From Rubrobacter sp. (lineage in GTDB: Bacteria > Actinomycetota > Rubrobacteria > Rubrobacterales > Rubrobacteraceae), in contig JACDAR010000178.1 of assembly GCA_013695335.1 (NCBI GenBank), positions 1 to 6,104 of the forward strand: DNA of 6,104 bases, in the 5' to 3' direction. The notes beneath the pieces were generated by a model that saw only the letters and a list, made by a program, of their open reading frames with translations, did no database searches and was not told where the DNA came from. The number at the start of each line of letters is the position of its first letter. Position 1 is the stretch's first letter. This document shows positions 1-5,730 of this stretch, in pieces. The position numbers were made by a program, and so were the translations under genes.

Positions 1-514
1 CGTTGAAGCTGGAGATGCAGTCTCTCGGGATAATGACGTTGAACCATCTCATGGCTGCGCTGGAGGCCGTGTAGTGGACGCAGATGTTGGCGACCGTACC
101 GCAGATGATGAGCGTATCGACGCCCCACAGGCGCAGCAGATGCTCTAGCTGCGTTCCGTAGAAGGCATCGTAGCGGGGCTTGCGGAGGGTAGCCTCATCA
201 TCGCGCGGAGCGAGCTCGTCCACAACCTGCCAGCCCCAGCTCTCTTCGCGGCAGTGCTCGCCCCAGATCCTCCACTCCGGGTCGCCGTCTTCGTGAGTGT
301 CCTGGACGAAGACCACCCTCATCCCGGAATCCCGCGCCAGATCCAGCATCCGACGCATCGCAGGAAGGGTTCCCTCCGCAGAGGGAACGACCAGGGTGCC
401 GCCTTCCTTCACGAAGTCGTTCTGCATATCGCCGATGATCAGGGTCGTCCGGCCAGGGTCCACCCGAACGCCATCCTGTACCTCGTACTCCGGGACTTCT
501 ACCGTGCGGGCCAT
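1..514 (-). CDS. Isochorismatase-family cysteine hydrolase (3' end cut by window edge)
   Basis: My translation from the ATG at 514 gives 171 residues, open at the left edge. Family members are usually about 180-220 aa, so only the C-terminus is missing. The fold hallmarks are in order: a first strand with IIGDMQNDF (Asp29 as catalytic acid), VVFVQDTH at about 67-74, an EWRIWGEHC segment, RKPRYDAFYG (Lys112), and CGTVANICVHYTA, whose second Cys (Cys145) would be the nucleophile. This completes the Asp-Lys-Cys triad of the superfamily, which hydrolyses C-N or vinyl-ether bonds in substrates such as nicotinamide, N-carbamoylsarcosine, ureidoacrylate or isochorismate. The substrate cannot be read from sequence; the protein is probably cytosolic since no signal peptide is seen. 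The start is supported by GGAGG at 524-520, five bases upstream. The gene is divergent from the channel gene. Confidence 0.9.
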   Translation of the reverse strand, partial: MARTVEVPEYEVQDGVRVDPGRTTLIIGDMQNDFVKEGGTLVVPSAEGTLPAMRRMLDLARDSGMRVVFVQDTHEDGDPEWRIWGEHCREESWGWQVVDELAPRDDEATLRKPRYDAFYGTQLEHLLRLWGVDTLIICGTVANICVHYTASSAAMRWFNVIIPRDCISSFN

Positions 515-674
515 AAATCCCTCCCTCTCAAGTTTCGCGGGAACTTTCAGTTTATACCCCAGGGAAGCCCGCGCGGCGCGTTCATCTCGGGCGGTGGCAT
601 GCTATCTTGGCCTCCATGCGCTCCAGGGTGTCCGGTCCACGAGTTAGGCCACGGCTCTCGGGTGAAGGACGCGA
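515..674. promoter_or_regulatory. Divergent intergenic region between hydrolase and channel gene
   Basis: This 160-bp spacer must carry the promoters for both divergent genes. It contains GGAGG (520-524, minus strand) for the hydrolase and AAGGA (665-669, plus strand) five bases before the channel ATG. A TATAAA hexamer on the minus strand (556-551) is a candidate -10 for the hydrolase but has no recognisable -35. On the plus strand TTCATC-N16-TATCTT (about 580-607) is a poor sigma-70-like match for the channel gene. I see no convincing operator. Confidence 0.35.
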
Positions 675-1672
675 ATGATCCTGCGCCTTGCCCGAAGATG
701 CACGCCGATCCTCCCGCTGGTTGCATTTGTCCTCGTCGTCGTCCTCCTTTTCCCGCCGCGGGCCGCGTAGGCCGCGCAGGAGCGGGACGAGGGGACCATA
801 GGCGTCTACGTCACCTCGCTGCGCGACTTCGACACCTCTGGCGACTCGTTCGGGATCGACTACTGGATGTGGAGCATCCACCCGCCGGGGACTGATCCCC
901 TGGATGGCGTCGAGTTCGTCAACGCCAAGCAGGTGGAGGACATTCGCCTGAACAGGACAATCGAACAGGACGGGGTGGCGTGGTCGCGGCGCAAGGTGAG
1001 GGCCAGAGTGCTCCACAACTGGAACCTCGTCAACTTCCCATTCGACCGGCAGACCTTGAGTGTAGACCTCGGGCTATCTGGCCCGGATTTGAATGCGTAC
1101 AGGGTGGATGACGCTGGCTCAGGCTATGCGGATCGCATCGTGCCCGTAGGCTGGCGCGTGACGGACTTCAAAGTTGAAAAGCGGGTCGTCGAGGACGATA
1201 CGGCGTACGGAAACCCGGAAGCGGGCGCCAAGAGCAGCCAGGAGCACGTCTTCGTCACCTTCGAGATGCAGCGCGACACCGCCATTGGCTTTCTCAAGCT
1301 GCTTGCCGGAGTCTACGCGGCCATCGCGATAGCCCTGCTCTCTTTCCTGATGGTTCCCGAAGCGCCGCCGGTCTTCAGCGGGCGCATGACCGTACTCGTC
1401 GGGGCACTGTTCGCCATCGTCGTCAACATGCAGGTCAGCAACAACGTGCTCGGTTCCCCCGAAACAGTCTCGCTGGTGGACGAGATCCACATCGTCGCCC
1501 TCTTCTACGTATTCGGTGCGGCCCTGATGGCAATAGTCTCCAGGATGGGCTACGACGCTGGTCACGCCGAACTGGCGCACCGCAGAGATATAGAGCTTCG
1601 CTGCTGGTGTTCGGCGTCTCCTTCGTAATCATCAACGGGGTGCTGATCTCGCTCGCCTATGCCTCGGGTTAA
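675..1672 (+). pseudogene. Pentameric ligand-gated ion channel (Cys-loop receptor superfamily), disrupted by a stop and a frameshift
   Basis: Reading from the ATG at 675 (AAGGA Shine-Dalgarno at 665-669) gives a signal peptide with Arg-rich n-region and a long Leu/Val core, then an in-frame TAG at 768-770 exactly where an Ala-x-Ala-type cleavage site would be. The same frame continues open to 1628. It shows a beta-rich extracellular domain with the family signature WNLVNFPFDRQTL (about residues 116-128, the Cys-loop region without cysteines, as in other bacterial members), a VGW motif, and three hydrophobic helices: M1 about 206-226, M2 about 237-257 (RMTVLVGALFAIVVN, pore-lining position) and M3 about 265-289. 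The frame is lost at about 1593-1600; one frame over, a hydrophobic M4 (LLVFGVSFVIINGVLISLAY) runs to TAA at 1670-1672. The repaired protein would be about 332 aa, typical for prokaryotic homologues of the GLIC/ELIC type. The family forms homopentameric cation or anion channels in the membrane; ligand unknown. Only 867-1628 is an intact reading frame. Sequencing or assembly error remains possible. Confidence 0.8.
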
Positions 1673-1697
1673 CGCCACCGGAGCCTTGCGGATCTGA

Positions 1698-1728
1698 CCG
1701 CCCCGGAATCGTTTCAGGTCCGGGGCGG
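1698..1728. terminator. GC-rich hairpin between convergent genes, possible bidirectional terminator
   Basis: CCGCCCCGGA (1698-1707) and TCCGGGGCGG (1719-1728) form a perfect 10-bp stem with an 11-nt loop. It lies in the 84-bp gap between the stop of the plus-strand channel gene (1672) and the stop of the minus-strand phosphatase (1757), the usual place for a shared terminator. No clear U-tract follows on either strand, so it is not a canonical intrinsic terminator. In GC-rich actinobacteria hairpins without U-tracts often sit at gene ends. Confidence 0.55.
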
Positions 1729-1756
1729 CAGTGGGATTTGAAACACCGGTTCGCTT

Positions 1757-3481
1757 CTAGCGGCCCCTCTTCGCCGCCCTTTCCTGGGCGCCAACCCTCT
1801 CCGTATCGGACTCGATGGCCGTGGCGGAGATGCTGGTTCCCTGAACGGCGTTGGTGTCCACAGGCTGCAGACCGGGATTCCCTGCCTCGATGGCGAACGA
1901 GGCCCGCGTGTAGACGGGCGCCCCCTGCTGCTTGACGTAGGGCAGCACCCTGTAATCCGCCTGCCACATCTCGGGCGTTAGCTTGCAGCGGACGTAGCCG
2001 CGCTGGCCGTTGAAGAACTTGATGTGCGGGTTCTCCGCGACGACTGCATCCTGGCTCGCGCTCGTGTCCGCGCCGTTGCCGCCCGAGGTTATGGATGTCC
2101 CGATAAACTCGCTGCCGAGCGTTTGGGAGGTTGGATCGTCGTAGTTAGCCTTCAGGTCCGCCGCCCAGTTGTTGTGTACGTCCCCCGTCAGGACGACGGA
2201 GTTCTGGACACCGTTGTCCCTGATGAAGTTGGAGATGCGGTCGCGGGAACCTACGTAACCATCCCAGGCGTCCATGCTGAACCTCTGCCCATCGCCCGTG
2301 TCGAAATCCCTCTGGGCGAAGAACACCTGCTGGGCGAGCACGTTCCACGTGGTCGCGGAGGCGGCGAGATTATCCAGCAGCCACTTCTCCTGCGCCTCTC
2401 CCGTGAGGGTGCGCGCAGGGTCGAGGCTCTCCGGGTTGGGCGGATCCGTCCCGTCGTTTGCCGCCTGATCGTCCCTATACTGCCGCGTATCGAGTACGTT
2501 GAACCCGGCGAGGTCACCGTATACGAGGCGACGATAGAGGAGCATGTCGGGGCCGCTCGGCACCGAAGCGCGCCTGAGGGGCATGTGCTCGTAGTAAGCC
2601 TGGTAGGCAGCAGCCCGCCGCTGGAGGAACGCGGCAGTGGTGGGTGTCTGGCTTCCGGCTTCGGGAACATCATCCGCGTAGTTGTTCTCGACCTCGTGGT
2701 CGTCCCAAGTGACGATCCACGCGAACGCTGCATGGGCCGCCTGTAGATCCGCATCGGTGCGGTACTGGGCGTGGCGGTTGCGGTAATCGGTGAGCGTGAT
2801 GATCTCAGGCCCTGAATGCGCCCTGACGTTCCCGCCTGGGGCGACGTACTGGTTGGGACCGTACTCGTATATGTAGTCTCCAAGGTGAACGACGAGATCG
2901 AGCTGTTCTTGCTCGGCCATCCTGCGGTACGCGGTGAAGTAGCCGTGCTCGTACTGCTGGCAAGAAACGAACGCGAAGTTCATCTCAGCGACGCTCGCCC
3001 CGACCGCCGGGGCCGTCTTGGTCTTTCCGACCTGGGAGAGTTCACTCCCTGCCCTGAAGCGGTAGAAATACTCGCTGGCCGGTTTCAAACCGCTGACCTC
3101 GACGTGGACAGAGTGCGCCAGTTCGGGACGGGCGAACGTGGCGCCTTCGCGCACCACGTTGGCGAAACCCTCGTCCGTAGCCACCTGCCACTGGACGGGA
3201 ACCTTCTTGCTCGGCATCCCGCCGCCGTTCAGGGGATCCGGGGCCAAACGGGTCCACAGCACTACGCCGTCTGGCAGCGGATCTCCCGACGAAATGCCCA
3301 AAGTGAAAGGATAGTCTGGGAAGACGGGCTGGGACCACACGCTCTCGGTGAACGGCCCGTAGCCGAGGATCAAGGCCGCCGCGCTCGCCCCACCCATCTT
3401 CACGAATGTGCGCCGATCCATCTCCCCCATGCGCGAGACAGCCTCCACGCGTCGCTGCTCCCAATTACCCTGGATACTCAC
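1757..3481 (-). CDS. phoD: PhoD-family alkaline phosphatase/phosphodiesterase, Tat-exported
   Basis: The 574-aa product releases phosphate from phosphomono- and diesters outside the membrane; the family uses an Fe/Ca metal centre. A twin-arginine signal, DRRTFVKMGG (residues 22-31), with an Ala-rich hydrophobic stretch predicts Tat export. An N-terminal beta-sandwich (about 55-160) precedes the metallophosphoesterase core. Conserved metal-site motifs are FVSCQQYEHG (Cys174), VVHLGDYIYEYG (Asp202), WDDHEVENNY (259-268) and VLTGDVHNNW (Asp433, His435 or 436). The length is normal for PhoD. The open frame extends to an ATG at 3523, but that ATG has no Shine-Dalgarno and overlaps the candidate -10. 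GTG at 3481 has GGAGG seven bases upstream and yields a long n-region as in Bacillus PhoD; ATG 3430 or 3421 are further alternatives. The Pho-box-like array just upstream supports phosphate-starvation control. The gene lies 109 bp downstream of the transporter on the same strand. Confidence 0.92.
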   Translation of the reverse strand: MSIQGNWEQRRVEAVSRMGEMDRRTFVKMGGASAAALILGYGPFTESVWSQPVFPDYPFTLGISSGDPLPDGVVLWTRLAPDPLNGGGMPSKKVPVQWQVATDEGFANVVREGATFARPELAHSVHVEVSGLKPASEYFYRFRAGSELSQVGKTKTAPAVGASVAEMNFAFVSCQQYEHGYFTAYRRMAEQEQLDLVVHLGDYIYEYGPNQYVAPGGNVRAHSGPEIITLTDYRNRHAQYRTDADLQAAHAAFAWIVTWDDHEVENNYADDVPEAGSQTPTTAAFLQRRAAAYQAYYEHMPLRRASVPSGPDMLLYRRLVYGDLAGFNVLDTRQYRDDQAANDGTDPPNPESLDPARTLTGEAQEKWLLDNLAASATTWNVLAQQVFFAQRDFDTGDGQRFSMDAWDGYVGSRDRISNFIRDNGVQNSVVLTGDVHNNWAADLKANYDDPTSQTLGSEFIGTSITSGGNGADTSASQDAVVAENPHIKFFNGQRGYVRCKLTPEMWQADYRVLPYVKQQGAPVYTRASFAIEAGNPGLQPVDTNAVQGTSISATAIESDTERVGAQERAAKRGR

Positions 3482-3488
3482 GGTTCTC

Positions 3489-3493
3489 CCTCC
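3489..3493 (-). promoter_or_regulatory. Shine-Dalgarno deciding the phoD GTG start
   Basis: On the minus strand GGAGGGAGAACC runs directly into GTG (3481-3479). GGAGG at 3493-3489 is seven bases from the start, ideal spacing. The upstream ATGs at 3523 and 3514 lack any such site, so the GTG is the better start. Confidence 0.65.
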
Positions 3494-3518
3494 AACGGCT
3501 AGCTCGAATGCCATAATG

Positions 3519-3524
3519 AGCATA
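3519..3524 (-). promoter_or_regulatory. Candidate phoD -10 element
   Basis: Minus-strand TATGCT (3524-3519) matches four of six TATAAT positions. No -35 is recognisable 17 bp upstream (ACCAAG), as expected for an activator-dependent promoter. CATTAT at 3518-3513 is an equally weak alternative. Either would leave the GTG at 3481 with a short leader and would exclude the ATG at 3523 as start. Confidence 0.35.
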
Positions 3525-3555
3525 GCAATGCGTTGGCCTGTCTTGGTTTCATGGC

Positions 3556-3594
3556 CGTAAGTTCCGGGTTAAACGTGCGTTAAGCGCGTGTTAA
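3556..3594 (-). promoter_or_regulatory. PhoP-box-like array of 11-bp direct repeats upstream of phoD
   Basis: On the coding strand of phoD four hexamers occur at an exact 11-bp period: TTAACA (3594-3589), TTAACG (3583-3578), TTAACC (3572-3567) and CTTACG (3561-3556). A fifth, degenerate GAAACC follows in phase at 3550-3545. Direct TTAACA-like hexamers separated by 5 bp are the established PhoP-P binding pattern of Bacillus subtilis, and 11-bp direct repeats also define actinobacterial PHO boxes. The array ends about 75 bp before the phoD start. Its distal hexamer overlaps the stop codon of the transporter gene. Binding is inferred. Confidence 0.7.
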
Positions 3595-4451
3595 ATACTG
3601 GACTGCTTGCGCCGTTGCAGGAGTGGAAAGACTTCTCCGACGACGAGTGCCGAGAGGATCAGGATAGCGCCTGTGATCTGTATCGCGACTAGCCTGTCTC
3701 CAGCGAGCCAGTATCCGAACAGCCCGGCGAATACAGGTTCCATCGTCAGGATGATCGCGGTTCGGGCCGCAGGGATGCGCTGCTGCACGAACGTCTGCAC
3801 CCAGAATGCCCCGGCCGAAGCCAGGAGTCCGGTAATGAGCAGGGCGATCCAGACCCCCCGAGGCGGCAACTCCAGGGGATCGAAGAAAGGCCAGAACACG
3901 ACGAAGAGCAGGGACATCGCGAGTAGCTGGGCGAACGCCAGGCCGATGGCATCGTACCCGGCAGCGTAGCGGGAGAGAAGCGCGATGTGCAGCCCAAGCG
4001 CAGCCGCGCACACGAGGGTGAGCAGGTCTCCGGGGTTGATCCCATCCGGTCCGCCGCCAGCCAGAAGCACCATCCCCAGCAGGCTCAGGACGACGGCCAC
4101 TATCACCTGCCGCGAGAAGCTGGCCCCGAAGAAGATCCTGTCCGCCAGCGGCGCGAATACCACGAAGAGGCCGGTTATGAGGCCAGAGTTTGTCGGCGTG
4201 GTGAAGAGCAACCCCAGCGTCTGAAAAAGATAGCCCGCCGCAAGCACCACCCCGATCCCACCACCCACGATGAGCGTCCGACGCGTGAGCTTCGGGACGG
4301 CGAAAGGTGAGATCGCCGCGGTAGCCAGAACGAAGCGCGCTGCCAGAAAAGGCAGCACGCCGTAGATGGCGATGGCGTCCCGCACCACCACGAACGTCCA
4401 GCCCCATACGACCGTGATACTAACGAGCATGAGCGTGTAGATCAGTCGCAC
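3591..4451 (-). CDS. EamA/DMT-superfamily transporter, ten membrane helices
   Basis: The 286-aa protein is almost entirely hydrophobic and resolves into about ten helices in two EamA repeats (roughly 7-132 and 141-277). The N-terminal VVWGWTFVVVRDA (14-26) and C-terminal LTMEPVFAGLFGYWLAGD (235-252) motifs are typical of the drug/metabolite transporter superfamily. Members export or import amino acids, nucleosides, sugars or amines across the cytoplasmic membrane. The substrate is unknown; a link to the neighbouring LysR/FAD-oxidase pair is only contextual. The GTG at 4451 is chosen because it gives the usual short N-terminus before helix 1. No strong Shine-Dalgarno precedes it (GGAGG lies about 20 bases away), so the ATG eight codons in is possible. 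The gene lies 150 bp downstream of lysR on the same strand, and its stop codon overlaps the Pho-box array. Confidence 0.9.
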   Translation of the reverse strand: MRLIYTLMLVSITVVWGWTFVVVRDAIAIYGVLPFLAARFVLATAAISPFAVPKLTRRTLIVGGGIGVVLAAGYLFQTLGLLFTTPTNSGLITGLFVVFAPLADRIFFGASFSRQVIVAVVLSLLGMVLLAGGGPDGINPGDLLTLVCAAALGLHIALLSRYAAGYDAIGLAFAQLLAMSLLFVVFWPFFDPLELPPRGVWIALLITGLLASAGAFWVQTFVQQRIPAARTAIILTMEPVFAGLFGYWLAGDRLVAIQITGAILILSALVVGEVFPLLQRRKQSSI

Positions 4452-4601
4452 GGCGCAGAGTCTACCTACAACCTCCCTGATACGTCGGCCGGCGCAGCAG
4501 ACTTAGGGGTATCCGGTCGGCGCGTAGCGTGAGAAGCGTACGCCGTCCCCGCGCCGTTCTGCTCTTTGGCCCGCTTTGCAACGCTGAGTCGGGGGTCTGG
4601 G
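4452..4601. other. Intergenic spacer between lysR and the transporter
   Basis: This 150-bp gap on the minus-strand transcript holds an imperfect GC hairpin (4518-4528 with 4536-4545, bulged, no U-tract) and a GGAGG about 20 bases before the transporter start. I see no clear promoter or terminator, so cotranscription of lysR and the transporter is neither shown nor excluded. Confidence 0.4.
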
Positions 4602-5567
4602 CTAGATCCCCGTGGCGGAATTCCCGTTCGGTCCTGACTCGGTGCTTGCCCGAACCTCGACCGGGCCAGGTTCGCGGACGACTTCGAGAAAGGCTTGCAA
4701 GTTCGAGGAAGAGTGCCCGCGCCGCCAGGCCGCAACCAGGGCCAGCGCCGGCGCGGGGTCCCGCAGGGGCTTGAAGATCACATCGTACTGCCGGTATCCC
4801 GAGACGAAGGGTCTGGCGACGATGCCGGCCCCGATGCCCGCCGCCACCATCCTGTAGGTTGTGGCCCCCGAATACAGTTGCGGCTCTTTGCGCTGCACGA
4901 CTTTGGGCTCGAAGCCCGCTTCCCTGCAACATGCGACCACGTAGTCGTAGCTGCGGGGGTGGAAGTTGCGGGAGAAAAGGATGAGGCGTTCGTCCGCCAA
5001 CTCTTTCATCGAGATCTCGTCACGCTCGGCGAGGGGATGTCCTTTGGGAAGGGCGGCCACGAGCTCTATATTCAGGACGTGCTCTATCTCCAAGTGGTCG
5101 TCCTCTTCGGGCTTCAGCATGAACCCGATATCGAGCGTTCCTCTGTGTAGTTTGTCGATCTGTAGCAGCGTCTCTTGCAGCGTTAGCGTCTCGTGCTCTT
5201 CGAGCTCGACGTACGGGTAGCGTCTGCGGAAGGTCTGCAGGGCATCCGCGACGGGCGTGTGATTCGCGTACTCTGGGAAGCCCACTTTCAGATGACGAAC
5301 TTCCGCGCCTCCAACCTCTCTGGCCTCACGCGCCGTCTGCTCGACCAGCACCAGGACTCGGCGGGCACCCTCCAACAGAATTCGCCCGGCCTCCGTCAAC
5401 TCGACGTGCTTCTTGGTCCGGGAGAAGAGGGTGACCCCGAGCTCCAGTTCCAGCTTTCTGACCTGCTGGCTCAAGGCCGGCTGGGATAGATACATCCGTC
5501 CGGCGGCGCGGCTGAAGTTCAACTCCTCCGCCACTGCCACGAAATATCTCAGGTGCCTTAGCTCCAT
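4602..5567 (-). CDS. LysR-type transcriptional regulator
   Basis: The 321-aa product has the N-terminal winged helix-turn-helix of LysR regulators: MELRHLRYFVAVAEELNFSR (1-20), recognition segment AAGRMYLSQPALSQQVRKLE (21-40) and LFSRTKKHVELTEAG wing (47-61). A linker helix follows, then a periplasmic-binding-protein-like effector domain from about 90 to 300. The effector domain most resembles that of regulators of aromatic or small organic acid catabolism (CbnR/BenM type), including GFPEYANHTPV near 96 and YRMVAAGIGAGIVAR near 238. A 20-residue Gly/Ser-rich tail is extra. The frame is open to 5651, but ATG 5567 is chosen because the family starts at this motif and the candidate -10 lies at 5645-5640. 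The gene is divergent from the FAD oxidase, the classic arrangement for a LysR regulator and its target. Autoregulation is likely given the palindrome over its -35 region. The ligand is unknown. Confidence 0.93.
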   Translation of the reverse strand: MELRHLRYFVAVAEELNFSRAAGRMYLSQPALSQQVRKLELELGVTLFSRTKKHVELTEAGRILLEGARRVLVLVEQTAREAREVGGAEVRHLKVGFPEYANHTPVADALQTFRRRYPYVELEEHETLTLQETLLQIDKLHRGTLDIGFMLKPEEDDHLEIEHVLNIELVAALPKGHPLAERDEISMKELADERLILFSRNFHPRSYDYVVACCREAGFEPKVVQRKEPQLYSGATTYRMVAAGIGAGIVARPFVSGYRQYDVIFKPLRDPAPALALVAAWRRGHSSSNLQAFLEVVREPGPVEVRASTESGPNGNSATGI

Positions 5568-5639
5568 GTCCGATCCGCCCGTGCCTCTCTTCTGCGTGTC
5601 CCGTACTGTACCCTCTCCACGGGCCGGGCGAGCCACGAA

Positions 5640-5645
5640 ATCATA
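5640..5645 (-). promoter_or_regulatory. Candidate lysR -10 element
   Basis: Minus-strand TATGAT (5645-5640) matches five of six TATAAT positions. With a 17-bp spacer the -35 would be CTGGCT (5668-5663), inside the palindrome, so regulator bound there would block polymerase. This is the usual geometry for LysR autorepression. The predicted leader is about 65 nt. Confidence 0.5.
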
Positions 5646-5659
5646 CAACAAATCGCACT

Positions 5660-5674
5660 ATAAGCCAGGCTTAT
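5660..5674. promoter_or_regulatory. LysR-type operator: 15-bp perfect palindrome with T-N11-A
   Basis: ATAAGCCAGGCTTAT is a perfect inverted repeat (7+1+7). T at 5661 and A at 5673 are 11 bases apart, fitting the LysR box T-N11-A with dyad symmetry. It is in the divergent region between lysR and the FAD oxidase, overlaps the lysR -35 position, and is centred 64 bp upstream of the oxidase ATG at 5731. Confidence 0.75.
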
Positions 5675-5695
5675 GACCACCCTCGAGAAACGTAT

Positions 5696-5724
5696 TGGAC
5701 GATCCCATGCCGCGCCCCTACAGT
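5696..5724 (+). promoter_or_regulatory. Candidate promoter of the FAD oxidase, possibly leaderless
   Basis: TGGACG (5696-5701), a 17-bp spacer and TACAGT (5719-5724) each match four of six consensus positions. The -10 ends six bases before the ATG at 5731, so transcription could begin at the A of that codon. No Shine-Dalgarno precedes that ATG, which agrees with a leaderless mRNA. The match is modest and rests partly on the operator spacing. Confidence 0.4.
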
Positions 5725-5730
5725 TTGCGC

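Noticed and set aside
254..895. A 213-codon plus-strand open frame across the start of the hydrolase gene and the channel leader
   Set aside because: It runs antisense to the clear hydrolase coding sequence, is rich in Arg/Pro/His as GC-rich shadow frames are, and has no family features. The channel signal peptide lies in another frame.
2024..2746. A 240-codon plus-strand open frame inside phoD
   Set aside because: It is antisense to conserved PhoD motifs and is explained by third-position GC bias. The same holds for 2816-3502 on the plus strand.
3580..4407. A 275-codon minus-strand frame overlapping the transporter
   Set aside because: It is the same strand in another frame, Arg/Gly/Ala-rich and without membrane helices. 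The 3591-4451 frame has clear EamA motifs.
4518..4545. Hairpin between lysR and the transporter
   Set aside because: Only about five continuous base pairs before a bulge and no U-tract, so I do not call it a terminator.
5577..5624. GCCCGTG/CACGGGC inverted repeat and the GTACTGTAC palindrome (5603-5611) in the lysR leader
   Set aside because: Short arms, a long loop and no T-N11-A pattern; both are expected by chance in GC-rich DNA. No riboswitch-like conserved core is visible.
5707..5730. Upstream in-frame ATG of the FAD oxidase
   Set aside because: It adds eight residues (MPRPYSLR) before the usual family N-terminus and has only GGA as a possible ribosome-binding site. It is kept as an alternative, not the preferred start.
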